A stretch of DNA of 33,176 nt from an uncultured Peptococcaceae bacterium. Its GTDB lineage: Bacteria > Bacillota > Peptococcia > Peptococcales > Peptococcaceae. The number at the start of each line of letters is the position of its first letter. Position 1 is the first letter of the stretch. The stretch is from contig CALJRU010000017.1 of NCBI GenBank assembly GCA_937976375.1, positions 1-33,176 of the forward strand. The letters are read 5' to 3'. Below, piece after piece: positions 8,494 through 17,460 of the stretch. Made by a program: the position numbers and the translations under genes. The notes beneath the pieces are model-generated. The model was given only the letters and a program-made list of their open reading frames with translations. It was not told where the DNA came from and did not search any database.

Positions 8494-8870
8494 AATTGTT
8501 CATCTTTAATCCTCTTCCATCTTCATTTCCTAAAAGTTTCTCCATCGATCCGTTATCCATGCATTTTTTCTAGACATACACTGTATCCTTCCTGCTTCAT
8601 CCAGCAATCTCTTACTAATATATTGCCTCTCCTGTCACTGGTAAACAAGAGATGTATATCGGACTGTTTCTATATGGTGAGTTCAATATTCACAAATATG
8701 AAATGGTTATTGCTACTCATTTTCCATTTTTTCAGCTGTAAGCTGTTTTTCGTTTGAATGATCAGCGTTGAAATCTCCGTCCAATAAATTTTCCGCAGTC
8801 TACCCTTCTTCATAATGTTGATATGTATTTTTCAACAAATGGCCGCTATAGTCACGCAAACTTTACCAAA
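8491..8870 (-). pseudogene. Decayed IS3-family transposase (OrfB) relic
   Basis: No long frame survives, but the minus strand in shifting frames gives pieces that line up with IS3-family OrfB in the right order. 'ENLLDGDFNADHSNEKQLTAEK' (8713-8790) matches the segment before the integrase core ('NLLxRxFxAxxPNxKW'). 'SDR' plus 'RLLDEAGRIQCMSRK' and, after a frameshift, 'CMDNGSMEKLLGNEDG' match the 'HSDRG ... QSMSRKGNCxDNxxMExFFG' end. The part between, including the first catalytic Asp region, is missing. Terminal inverted repeats were not found. It is a dead remnant, but it shows that transposition has affected this AT-rich segment. Confidence 0.65.
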
Positions 8871-9260
8871 TAATGAAGACAAGTCCCATTTATAATAGCT
8901 GACTAGATTCAAAGAGAGATCATTACTACATGTTTAAAGTATAAGCCATGTTATTATACAATTATGCTAAATAGAAAAAAGAATTTGCTTATCACGAAGA
9001 GATAAGCAAATCAATTAATAATATACCCTTTTATTTTCCAAAGAATATAGAGCAACCACCTATTCATAAGGATGAGATCCAAAAAATTATAAAAAACTGA
9101 ACAAATGTCCGAAAAAGCACTGGGATTTTTGACTCATTTTGAAGTTTTCTTTTCTGTGGTGTGGTGTACTTAACTTGACTATTCACCCAATAAAATATTT
9201 CCTTTTATCTTAATACTTCAACTCATTTTCATTCTTTCACATACTCCATTTCAACACACT
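8871..9260. other. Non-coding AT-rich stretch
   Basis: Apart from the minus-strand terminator at 8974-9011 I see no gene or RNA here. The 250 bases between that terminator and the LysR stop would form a long 3' untranslated tail. No frame with a ribosome site is evident. Confidence 0.4.
8974..9011 (-). terminator. Rho-independent terminator for the LysR gene cluster
   Basis: Arms ATTTGCTTATC (8983-8993) and GATAAGCAAAT (9001-9011) form a perfect 11-base stem, with a T-rich run on the minus strand immediately after it. It is the first plausible stop signal downstream of the LysR gene that ends at 9261. Confidence 0.7.
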
Positions 9261-10163
9261 TCATTTACTCAGAATATACTTTATATTATTCTCCAAGCAA
9301 AAAAACTCTGGTTTCCCTCTTGAGGTTCGCTTCAAAATCATATGTTGAATCGGTAATGTAGGATAATCAAACGGCTTAGAAATAAATTCTTCCTTCATAA
9401 ACAACTGATCATATATCATTTGCGAAGTAAAACAAATAACGTCCTCTTCTTTAATCAGTTGTTTATGAATATCAATATTATTATTCTCATATAGCACAAA
9501 TGAATCAATATTTTTTCCAAAATAATCCAATGGTAACATCCCAAAAATGCTTTTAGGTTTATGCGTTAAGTCACGAATCGAAAGAGTTTTCTTATTCGCT
9601 AGTTCCGATTCTTTTGAAATCACTGCTATTGCATGATCTTCAGTGACAATTTCACTGGTAATTCCTTTTTCTTTACATTCAATCTGATAAGGTTCAAAAT
9701 ATCCTTCATTTATAGACCAAAAAGCAAAATCACATTTATGTGTGAATAACGAATGTAAAATTTGATCTGGCTCCACTTCTTTTATTAATAATTTACCTAG
9801 AGGAAAATTATTTTTAAAATTCTTTATCACCATTGTCATTTTAGAAGATAAAAGTACCGATGAAATATATAATGTTATCATATTCGTATTATTTTTTCCT
9901 ATGCTGTTCTCTAAAAGAAGTTTTTCTCTTAATGCTCGATATGCCTTTTCCATTTCATAAGCACATTGCAAAACATATTCACCCTCAGAAGTAAACTCAA
10001 CACCACCATTAGACCGGATAAAGATCCTTGTATGTAACTCCCGTTCAAGTTGTTTTACTTTATATGATACATTTTGCTGCGTGGTAAACAGTCTTTCAGC
10101 AGTTTTATTAAAAGAAAGGGTTTGAGCTAAGTCTATCAAAAGCTGTATTTGATCAGTATTCAT
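9261..10163 (-). CDS. LysR-family transcriptional regulator
   Basis: A 300-residue LysR protein. The N-terminal winged helix-turn-helix is clear ('LLIDLAQTLSFNKTAERLFTTQQNVSYKVKQLERELHTRIFIR'), followed by a substrate-binding-type effector domain. The start is the ATG at 10163, with GGAGGGG 7 bases upstream; the in-frame ATG at 10178 precedes that site and is rejected. It lies 59 bases downstream of the gene at 10223 on the same strand, so it is probably the last gene of the zinc-ribbon/ABC/unknown cluster and may regulate it. Most LysR genes are divergent from their target, so this co-directional placement is less usual. Confidence 0.85.
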   Translation of the reverse strand: MNTDQIQLLIDLAQTLSFNKTAERLFTTQQNVSYKVKQLERELHTRIFIRSNGGVEFTSEGEYVLQCAYEMEKAYRALREKLLLENSIGKNNTNMITLYISSVLLSSKMTMVIKNFKNNFPLGKLLIKEVEPDQILHSLFTHKCDFAFWSINEGYFEPYQIECKEKGITSEIVTEDHAIAVISKESELANKKTLSIRDLTHKPKSIFGMLPLDYFGKNIDSFVLYENNNIDIHKQLIKEEDVICFTSQMIYDQLFMKEEFISKPFDYPTLPIQHMILKRTSRGKPEFFCLENNIKYILSK

Positions 10164-10222
10164 TACATACCCCTCCATTCATGTTCAAACTGATAAATAA
10201 TAACATAATATTACGTTATTAT

Positions 10223-11161
10223 TTATTTTATCAAATTCATTCTATTTCCCCAATACCTAATTCCCTCTACAGCTTCTTTTGAACAATATTTCTCTGCTAA
10301 CAAAATACAAGAATCTATCTTCTGCAAACCTTGTTGATGAATTAAACTTCTTAACTCATTAATTTTGATTAAATACTTTTCATCCATCAATAGATGAATT
10401 TCGTTCTCAAAACTTCTTCGCACATTGTTTAAATCCTGACTCAAATGATAACAGTATTTTTTTCTATACACTGGCGTGTGAAAACGGCCCTGTAGGTCTA
10501 GTTGCATTAATCGATCTAAAACAACTTTATAATTTGCATTGCAAATATAACCAACTGAACGATTTGATTTTTCATACGCAAATCCCCAGAAGGTTCGTTC
10601 ATAATTATCCTTAACTTGAAGCATCCCAAAAACCTGTGTTCGAGTTCGCTGAATCCATTTAAAAAAGTATTGATAGTCCTCCATTGTCAAATGCTTTGTT
10701 TGAAAAGCATATTTTACAGCACCCTCAAACAATATAAGATCATTTTCTCTATAATAACCATCTATTTCTCGTTGCCAATCTTCTAAAATCGCTTTCGCTT
10801 GTGAATCCGGAGGCAGTTTTATCAGTGATTCTAGGATATTAAAATAGTAATTATTATATTTTTCTGCTAAAGTTTGACTCAACTGAAGCTTTAACAAAAA
10901 AACATCCTCTTCTTTTGTTTCTTCTCTCATGACAATTCGAGTAGTCCATTTTTGAATAGGAGACATAACATATTGCTCTAACTCTTTATTTTCAAAAGAT
11001 CTTTGAATATTCATTTCCTGATCACTAGTTGTTATTTTTACCCGCTCTGTCCTATCTCTCCAAATATATCCATAAATTACATACTCTTGTTCAAAACAAT
11101 TCATATCTACTAAGGCATGTATCATTTGTGCACTGCTTACATCTTTCAATGATGTTGTCAT
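10223..11161 (-). CDS. Unrecognised 312-residue cytoplasmic protein, partner of an ABC ATPase
   Basis: I do not recognise this family. The protein is soluble, with no signal peptide or membrane segment. It is rich in aromatic and charged residues and mostly helical in appearance, with aromatic-rich stretches such as 'EKYNNYYFNILESLIKLP' and 'EDYQYFFKWIQRTRTQVFGML'. Cysteines are scattered, with no metal motif. Its ATG overlaps the ABC ATPase stop by 4 bases (ATGA), so the two are very likely co-translated in fixed ratio. That coupling suggests it is a dedicated partner or effector of the ATPase, in the place where a membrane subunit would normally be coded. Confidence 0.7.
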   Translation of the reverse strand: MTTSLKDVSSAQMIHALVDMNCFEQEYVIYGYIWRDRTERVKITTSDQEMNIQRSFENKELEQYVMSPIQKWTTRIVMREETKEEDVFLLKLQLSQTLAEKYNNYYFNILESLIKLPPDSQAKAILEDWQREIDGYYRENDLILFEGAVKYAFQTKHLTMEDYQYFFKWIQRTRTQVFGMLQVKDNYERTFWGFAYEKSNRSVGYICNANYKVVLDRLMQLDLQGRFHTPVYRKKYCYHLSQDLNNVRRSFENEIHLLMDEKYLIKINELRSLIHQQGLQKIDSCILLAEKYCSKEAVEGIRYWGNRMNLIK

Positions 11162-11967
11162 TTACGTTCACCATCCCTTTCATTGAACGTCAATTTATAA
11201 TAACCATCATTATCTTGTGTAACCTTCGTCTGTACTCCCAAAAAATCACTTATTACTTTTGTTTGAAAGATCTCTTCAATTGTTCCTTGACGATAAACAC
11301 AGCCATGTTTTAACAACATACATTTGTCAAATAACATTGGTGACACTTCATCAAAGTGATGAGTAACATAAATCATTGTATGCTGTTTTCGTTCAGCAAT
11401 TAATTCTATGAATCGACGAATGCTCTCTCTCGCTAAAATATCCAAACCTGTCATAGGCTCATCAAATACTAAAATTTCTGGGTTTAATAATAGCGCTCTT
11501 ATAATTAATACCGTTTGCTTTTCACCTTTTGATAACCAACAAAACTCGCTATTTAAGCTATTCTCCAGCCCCATCATTTTCAATAAATCCTTTATTGCTA
11601 TAATATTTTTTCGATCTATCAAGTTATCTTCAACACCATAGTTACCATTTAATCCTGCTAATAAAACATCTAAAACTGTTTCGTGTCGATAGATTTGGTC
11701 ATAAAAAGAGTTACTAATCCACCCCATCTTCTTTCTAATAAAAAATATATCTTCCTTGCTATACATTCTTTCTTTATAAAATACTTCGCCATGATTATAA
11801 GACTGATACCCAGATAAAATACTGAGTAGTGTTGTCTTTCCACTGCCATTCATTCCCAAAACTAGCCAGCGACTTTTTTCTTCTATATCCCAATTGATGT
11901 CTTTCAATAGATATTTCAATCCTAATTGAAGACCTAACCCTCTTGTTTTAATAATTGGCTTGGCCAT
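11158..11967 (-). CDS. ABC-type ATPase without a membrane partner
   Basis: A 269-residue single ABC domain. Walker A is 'GMNGSGKTT' near residue 40, the signature motif is the variant 'LSKGEKQ' (usually LSGGQ), Walker B is 'ILVFDEP' and the switch histidine lies in 'YVTHHFDE'. Such proteins usually drive import or export through a transmembrane subunit, but no membrane protein is coded next to it. The overall look ('RGLGLQLGLKYLLKDINWDIEEKSRWLVLGMNGSGKTTLL', in two matched parts) is close to the ModF/YlmA type of soluble-looking ABC ATPases. AAAGGAGG lies 7 bases before the ATG. It overlaps the zinc-ribbon gene by 34 bases and the downstream gene by 4. Confidence 0.88.
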   Translation of the reverse strand: MAKPIIKTRGLGLQLGLKYLLKDINWDIEEKSRWLVLGMNGSGKTTLLSILSGYQSYNHGEVFYKERMYSKEDIFFIRKKMGWISNSFYDQIYRHETVLDVLLAGLNGNYGVEDNLIDRKNIIAIKDLLKMMGLENSLNSEFCWLSKGEKQTVLIIRALLLNPEILVFDEPMTGLDILARESIRRFIELIAERKQHTMIYVTHHFDEVSPMLFDKCMLLKHGCVYRQGTIEEIFQTKVISDFLGVQTKVTQDNDGYYKLTFNERDGERK

Positions 11968-12398
11968 TGATATGCCTCCTTTAACAATCCTACCAAATCA
12001 GATTGCTCTATAGTGGTACATTGATCCTCTTCATATTCATTTTTATTAACTGATACTGTAAATCCATTATCTGACAATAGACCCAAGTATCGAAGTTGCC
12101 ATGTAGTCACACTACATATCTTTGCAATGTTCATCTGTAGTCGCTTTTCATTGTCTTCTATATCTTGAAAATGGTTAAATTCTGTTGCATTAACAAATGT
12201 TCTTGCAGCTTCATATATATCTTTCTCAACTCCATATTCAATTTTTTTGCATTGTTCACAATACAATTCAATTCGTGCAGATGCTTGTGTGTGAAAAAAA
12301 ATTTGTCGAACTTCCAACTTTCCTCCACAATACCGACAGCAACAATGTGTCGCCCGCTCTTTTAATTTTTCTACACGTGGGGAAATATTTTCTATCAT
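11934..12398 (-). CDS. Small zinc-ribbon protein
   Basis: A 154-residue protein with a four-cysteine zinc ribbon: 'CRYCGG' near residue 21 and 'CEQCKK' near residue 48, separated by a beta-rich segment. The rest is hydrophilic and helical with no further domain I know. Zinc ribbons of this type bind nucleic acid or proteins. The start has GGAG 9 bases upstream. Its 3' end overlaps the ABC ATPase gene by 34 bases, so it is the first gene of a tightly packed operon. A sensor or adaptor role for the ATPase is only a guess. Confidence 0.72.
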   Translation of the reverse strand: MIENISPRVEKLKERATHCCCRYCGGKLEVRQIFFHTQASARIELYCEQCKKIEYGVEKDIYEAARTFVNATEFNHFQDIEDNEKRLQMNIAKICSVTTWQLRYLGLLSDNGFTVSVNKNEYEEDQCTTIEQSDLVGLLKEAYQWPSQLLKQEG

Positions 12399-12418
12399 TT
12401 TAAAACACTCCTTTTCTC

Positions 12419-12464
12419 AAAAAAGATTGAAGCGCAATAATCATGTACTCCATAATTATTGCGC
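12419..12464 (-). terminator. Probable terminator after the second phosphodiesterase gene
   Basis: Arms AGCGCAATAAT (12431-12441) and ATTATTGCGCT (12454-12464) form a perfect stem. Six T follow on the minus strand after a 6-base gap, which weakens the case. It lies between the phosphodiesterase stop (12590) and the start of the zinc-ribbon gene (12398). Confidence 0.55.
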
Positions 12465-12589
12465 TCATTTTCCGATTATACCATAAGACATTTAGGCTAG
12501 AATTCTGTTAACTTCTTTTTTTATTTCATTATCTGTATTCGGTATTCTTTTATATTAATATTTCCAATACACACAATATATACTTCAAC

Positions 12590-14662
12590 TTACTTTTCAA
12601 TAATCTGATAAACTGGTGCACCTTCGCACTGTTCAGGCATTCTCAAATCCATAATCGTAGCAATTGTCGGAGTCACATCCACTTGACGAATTACTCGATC
12701 GGTATAATAGTTTTTCTTAATGCCTGGTCCTGCAGCAATAAAGATAGGCCCTGCAGAAGTATCGCATTCACCAAGAGATGTCGCCATACTGTCATCATGG
12801 TCATGTTCATAGCCTTCTGCCATGCAATAAATGATATCGCCGGATTCAGGATAACCCTGGTCGATGGTAGAATATGGACCTCCTAGGCCAAGAGGCAGAG
12901 CATCCTTTGCACGCAACGCCCAAGCAATGATACGCTTACCACTTTCTTTATCTCTAAGGCCATATAGATCAGTGATGATCTGTTCCTCAAGCTCATATTT
13001 GTCAGCTGGATCAACAAGCCCATCAATGATTTCATCGCCAACTTTATGCTGATTTCTCCCCTTAATATTTAAGTAAATCATCATTTCTCTATTAGCTACG
13101 GCTGTTGTTTTGGTCCAATCAACGCGTTTTTTCTTCTTACCTGTTTCTTCATTTACTTGCAAAACGGTATAACCCAAGTCCTCCATGATTTGGACATTCA
13201 AGCCTGTATCACCTAAGCCACGTAAACCATATTTTGGACAAACCTGTGCATGATCAGAAACAACCATTAACGTCCAACCTTCATCAAGAAAATGCATAAA
13301 TTTACCAAGATAGTCATCTGTTTGTTTGTAGATTGCTTCCATGATAAATTCGTATTGTTCTGGTGTCACATGCTCTGTTCCTTTTGCTAAGTCGCGGATA
13401 AACATGTGTTTCTGCAAATCCGGAGCATGAAAATGTGAGAATACCACTTCATAACCATCATTTTCCATCAAATAATTAAGAGCATCTGCTTGGAAGTCTG
13501 CTACATGCTGCCAACATTGATGCATGCAATCATAAATCAATTCAAAATCACCAAATCCCAACGTTGAACATGGGGATGGATAACCAACATTGTCTACTAC
13601 TTCTTTATAGAGGCTCTTTGGTGACCACATCATGTCCGCATTGATGTTCATGGAAGCGGAAACCCACATTCTAACTTTGGAACCATCTTCTGCAATCTCA
13701 AGCACGCGCATATCGCGAGATGCTTTGATCATGTCATCATCCTTAACGCAGTCATCAATAATGTCACGCACATACTCGCGATTTTGCATCGTAACCATCG
13801 GCTCTGCGCTTTTTTTGTTTTTATAAATCGCGATGTGATCATAAATACCTTCACTATTCTTCAAAAGCAGTGCAGGACGCCTAATCAATCCACCAGATAA
13901 CAAAATATAAAATTCTTTTGCCCCTTCTGGAAGATCAATCCCCCATTTTTCAGCAGGCTTTAATGAAGAATATGCAACGTCTGCAGGAATTGCATTCGAT
14001 CCACCTTGCCCATCTTTCCATGGATCCATAATATAAAGACGGAATCCATTATCCATTTTTCTTTGCATCAATCCTGCCATACCGGTATTTTTTTTCTTAG
14101 ATTTTTCATCGCCAAGTCCAGTTACAACACAAGGCACTTTTGCATCAGATGTCATTGCACCAGAACGATAAGCAATGGTTTCATTTTCTTCATTGGCTAT
14201 AACAATAAATTCAACATCCACCTGAGCGGAACTCATATTAACGCCACCAGGTGAAGTACCATCAACTACATGTAAGTTTGGACTATCAGAAGATGGTGGC
14301 CATGCTGATCCTGGCCAATGCCATACAAGCGTTTTCTTTCCAGCTTCTGCCGTAACATTCCACAACTGTTCTGCATGGCAGTGTTCCGAACTAAAATTCA
14401 GATTGACCATATCAAGATCACCACCTTGGCGATAGAATGCGGTAATACCATGGGTGGATGGATATGCACCGGTTGCAAGTGTTGTCCATTGTGGGGGGGT
14501 AACGGTTGGTAGTGCGCCAAGAAGCGTCAGATCTTCACGGCAAGCGCCCATTTCAATTAATTTTTTTACATTTGGCATGATGCCTTTATCCACATATTTT
14601 CTTGTCAAACGCGGATCCATCGCATCGACACCTAAAATTGCAACTTTTTCTGCTTTAGACAT
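12590..14662 (-). CDS. Type I phosphodiesterase/nucleotide pyrophosphatase-superfamily enzyme (second copy)
   Basis: A 690-residue paralog of the enzyme at 4703-6799. The metal site is kept: Asp13 ('GVDAMDPR'), nucleophile Thr55 ('TPPQWTTLATG'), the Asp and His of 'PDLQKH', the 'VSDHA' pair and the late His of 'HDHDDS'. Both proteins share the N-terminal run 'CREDLxxLGAxPTxTPP' and the C-terminal 'MPEQCEGAPxYQI', but the middle insert (about residues 150-370) differs strongly, suggesting different substrates on one fold. No signal peptide is present. A GAGGAGG ribosome site precedes the ATG. The gene is divergent from the LysR gene at 14871, its likely regulator. Unlike the first copy it has no adjacent permease. 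Confidence 0.85.
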   Translation of the reverse strand: MSKAEKVAILGVDAMDPRLTRKYVDKGIMPNVKKLIEMGACREDLTLLGALPTVTPPQWTTLATGAYPSTHGITAFYRQGGDLDMVNLNFSSEHCHAEQLWNVTAEAGKKTLVWHWPGSAWPPSSDSPNLHVVDGTSPGGVNMSSAQVDVEFIVIANEENETIAYRSGAMTSDAKVPCVVTGLGDEKSKKKNTGMAGLMQRKMDNGFRLYIMDPWKDGQGGSNAIPADVAYSSLKPAEKWGIDLPEGAKEFYILLSGGLIRRPALLLKNSEGIYDHIAIYKNKKSAEPMVTMQNREYVRDIIDDCVKDDDMIKASRDMRVLEIAEDGSKVRMWVSASMNINADMMWSPKSLYKEVVDNVGYPSPCSTLGFGDFELIYDCMHQCWQHVADFQADALNYLMENDGYEVVFSHFHAPDLQKHMFIRDLAKGTEHVTPEQYEFIMEAIYKQTDDYLGKFMHFLDEGWTLMVVSDHAQVCPKYGLRGLGDTGLNVQIMEDLGYTVLQVNEETGKKKKRVDWTKTTAVANREMMIYLNIKGRNQHKVGDEIIDGLVDPADKYELEEQIITDLYGLRDKESGKRIIAWALRAKDALPLGLGGPYSTIDQGYPESGDIIYCMAEGYEHDHDDSMATSLGECDTSAGPIFIAAGPGIKKNYYTDRVIRQVDVTPTIATIMDLRMPEQCEGAPVYQIIEK

Positions 14663-14734
14663 TTGTTTTACCTCCTCGGGGATTATAAATTATTTTAATT
14701 TATCGCTTTTATTGTACTTATATTATATCTTTGC

Positions 14735-14782
14735 TTTACAGGAACTTACAAACAGTTATCTTTTGTCCGAAATTTTTACAGG
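14735..14782. promoter_or_regulatory. Direct TTTACAGG repeats between the phosphodiesterase and LysR genes
   Basis: TTTACAGG occurs at 14735-14742 and again at 14775-14782, exactly 40 bases (about four helical turns) apart. Each copy is followed by TTACAAA within 0-3 bases. The pair sits in the divergent gap, where a LysR tetramer would be expected to bind. The role is inferred. Confidence 0.35.
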
Positions 14783-14870
14783 TTACAAAATAATTTTGTG
14801 TGTCATTTTCAATATTTTCGTTCAAATTGGATCCTTCATACAGTAACATATACATAAGGAGGTTATACAA

Positions 14871-15767
14871 ATGCGCCTTGATCAATTACGATATTTAAGT
14901 GATTTGCAATATTCACACTCAATTTCTAAAACAGCTAAGAAATTTTATCTTTCTCAGCAATCGTTGTCCAACAATATTCAACAGTTAGAAAAAGAACTTG
15001 ATGTATTGTTACTTGAACGGTCTCCGTTTGGCGTTATTCTTACAAAAGAAGCGGAAACACTCCTTCAAATCAGCGATCCTTTTTTGAAAGAATATGATCA
15101 ATTACAAACGCAATTTGCGCTTGCTCAACATAAGACAACAAAGAAACATCAGCGCATGAAAATATACAGTTCATCTGTCTTGCTAACCAATATTCTTCCG
15201 GCAGCAATTGCCATTTTTCAAAAGCAACATCCTAATATTCGTATTTCACTTAAGGAAATTTCTTATAAACAAGTATTTCCTAGCTTGATGGAAAATAAAT
15301 GTAGTCTTGCATTTTTAAGTATTAATGATCATTTCTTTTTGGATCAATTAAAAAACTATGACAACACTAAATTCCATCATCATATTTTGCTTAATGACCG
15401 ATTGGTTGCTTGTGTCTCTGCTTATTCACCATTAGCAAAAAAAGAAATTATTGAAACAGAAGATATCATTAAACATTCTTTTACCTACTTAGATATTGTT
15501 CCATTAAAAGCAGATACTGAAGATCACTCAAATATCGCTCTTTACACATCAGATAATGTTGAATTCCACCGTCGTGCCTTAAAAGAATTAGATGTTGTTT
15601 CACTCATGCCGCGATATGTATATAATTATCTGTTTGATAGCAAGCCATTCATCTCAAAGTATCTAGAAGGAGCTAAGCAAACAATCTACCATACTGCACT
15701 TTATCCAAGTAATCCCCCTGACCCTATCGCAAAGGATTTAGTCGACATTGTCTGTTCTTTGTTATAA
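14871..15767 (+). CDS. LysR-family transcriptional regulator
   Basis: A 298-residue LysR protein. Residues 1-60 hold the winged helix-turn-helix ('YLSDLQYSHSISKTAKKFYLSQQSLSNNIQQLEKELDVLLLER'), and the rest is a periplasmic-binding-protein-like effector domain ('IYSSSVLLTNILPAAIAIFQKQHPNIRISLKE'). AAGGAGG lies 8 bases before the ATG. It is divergent from the second phosphodiesterase and convergent with the GH3 pair, so it may control either or both. Its stop codon lies inside the shared palindromic terminator. Confidence 0.87.
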   Translation: MRLDQLRYLSDLQYSHSISKTAKKFYLSQQSLSNNIQQLEKELDVLLLERSPFGVILTKEAETLLQISDPFLKEYDQLQTQFALAQHKTTKKHQRMKIYSSSVLLTNILPAAIAIFQKQHPNIRISLKEISYKQVFPSLMENKCSLAFLSINDHFFLDQLKNYDNTKFHHHILLNDRLVACVSAYSPLAKKEIIETEDIIKHSFTYLDIVPLKADTEDHSNIALYTSDNVEFHRRALKELDVVSLMPRYVYNYLFDSKPFISKYLEGAKQTIYHTALYPSNPPDPIAKDLVDIVCSLL

Positions 15768-15812
15768 CATAAAAAGACGTAAGAAAAATTCTTACGTCTT
15801 TTTATGTTATAA
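15762..15812. terminator. Bidirectional terminator overlapping two stop codons
   Basis: Two perfect 22-base arms (15762-15783 and 15791-15812) surround a 7-base loop. Each arm contains a run of five A or T, so the hairpin can end transcription from both sides. The arms include the stop codons of the LysR gene (15765-15767) and of the GH3 gene (15802-15804). Confidence 0.9.
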
Positions 15813-17460
15813 TCCTAACAATTCTATCTAAATCAGGAATTTGTTTAATTACTATGGGCAATTTTATACCACATGCTCCTCTATCCTGACGAATTCTCTT
15901 ATCAAATTCATGCTTCTTATATGTATCATCTACAATATATATTTTCTGACACTTTATGTTCCAGAAGGACACTAATTTTTCATCTAATATGTTCTTAAAT
16001 TCCTTTTGATGAAATTTATCTTTACTGTTGATGACAAAATTAATACAATCCCTTTCAACAAACACTTGAACTAAGTCAAATGAATAACCTTTTTTATATT
16101 CAATCTCGTATATCAAATCAGAAATCTGATACCCATAAATCCTGTTCCCTTTTATTTCAAAGTAGTCTGTACTTTTACCACAAAAAACAAACTTCGGTGT
16201 CTTCCCTACAAAATCCACAATTCGTACAATATCCAACATATTATAGCGATACAAACCAGAATACGTCGTTATAATGAGCTCATAACATTTTCCTACTTCA
16301 ACTTCCCACATACATAGAGGAGCTGCTTTTTTTTCTAAGGGCAGAAACTCATAAAATACTGAGAATAAAGCTGCAAATCCTGCAGGTTCTGCTAATGCGG
16401 TCGGAATATTCAATTTTCCTTCACTAGCCCCATATCCCATATCAAAGCAACTTATTTTTGAAGGCAATCGGCGCAAAACTTCACGCGCATCACGCCCTAC
16501 AGTCCCCGACAGCCAACAACTCACCATCTGAAGTTGCGGCCATATTTTATGAATATCTTCTTTTGATTCAATTAACGATTCTCTATCTCTTAAAAAACCT
16601 TCTAACACATTAGCACGATCACTATTTTTAAATACAAGTTTATTTAACGAATCCTCAATCTCTTTATCAACTGGACAAGAAAAGCATCCTGTTCTAATAT
16701 CTCCAATCATCTGCCTGCTATTATTTTTAATTTGATCCAACACTCTTCCAAAAGAGTAAAGATTATTACAAAATACCTTACTAAATCTCGGCTCTGCCAA
16801 CGCCAAAACACCGACCATATACTCTCTGGTTTCTGGATCAATATTTGGAATTTCCCAAAAATCTTCAGGAATAATATTCATTGTTCCGGTCTTTTTTCGA
16901 AGATTACGAGCTGTTTGCCCAGATGCTCGTAAAATAGGCTTTCCATCAGAACTTTTACCTACCTGGGCATAATTCGATATAGTAAGGTTTTTTGCTTCCA
17001 TATCTCGAGTCACCGGCAACAATTGGCTCATATACATGCCTCTCATTGCCATGACCAATAATTTTGCTGCACTCCCTGCTGCACTTTCCATAAAATATTT
17101 GGCTTTTCCTGTACTGCCTGTTGTAAGGATGTACACTTCTGTTGCAGCATCATATAGTTGATGCTCGGTTCCGTTCATCTCAGCTTGAATATATGGACTA
17201 TAGTCTTGATAGGTTGAAATCGGAATTTTCTGTTGCCAAGATTCGATATCATTAACTTCATTAAATTTATGCGCCTTTCCATAAGCACTCATTTGTGCTC
17301 TGTCAACGATCTCCATAAGTATCTGTATTTGTATGCGTTGACTATCCTCCAACAATGTATCACATTCTAAGAACAATTCTTCTCTCGGAATCCGTAATAG
17401 TTTTTCTGGAAGACTTTTTTCCTTTCGGCTAAACAACATAGCTTTTTCATATTGATTCAT
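15802..17460 (-). CDS. GH3-family adenylate-forming enzyme, apparently intact
   Basis: A protein of about 552 residues matching the GH3 family, acyl-adenylating enzymes best known from plants, where they join auxin or jasmonate to amino acids. The three nucleotide motifs are visible: P-loop 'TTGSTGKAK' (about 113-121), 'YGASEG' (about 343-348) and 'TYSGLYRYNMLDIVRI' (about 399-414), which retains the Asp expected to bind the ribose. 'KIPISTYQDYSPYI' near residue 80 is also typical. Bacterial GH3 substrates are mostly unknown; amide formation with an amino acid is inference. The start is the ATG at 17460, with AGGTG 6 bases upstream; the GTG at 17469 is part of that site. It overlaps the upstream GH3 gene by 14 bases, so the two are co-translated. 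Confidence 0.82.
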   Translation of the reverse strand: MNQYEKAMLFSRKEKSLPEKLLRIPREELFLECDTLLEDSQRIQIQILMEIVDRAQMSAYGKAHKFNEVNDIESWQQKIPISTYQDYSPYIQAEMNGTEHQLYDAATEVYILTTGSTGKAKYFMESAAGSAAKLLVMAMRGMYMSQLLPVTRDMEAKNLTISNYAQVGKSSDGKPILRASGQTARNLRKKTGTMNIIPEDFWEIPNIDPETREYMVGVLALAEPRFSKVFCNNLYSFGRVLDQIKNNSRQMIGDIRTGCFSCPVDKEIEDSLNKLVFKNSDRANVLEGFLRDRESLIESKEDIHKIWPQLQMVSCWLSGTVGRDAREVLRRLPSKISCFDMGYGASEGKLNIPTALAEPAGFAALFSVFYEFLPLEKKAAPLCMWEVEVGKCYELIITTYSGLYRYNMLDIVRIVDFVGKTPKFVFCGKSTDYFEIKGNRIYGYQISDLIYEIEYKKGYSFDLVQVFVERDCINFVINSKDKFHQKEFKNILDEKLVSFWNIKCQKIYIVDDTYKKHEFDKRIRQDRGACGIKLPIVIKQIPDLDRIVRIIT

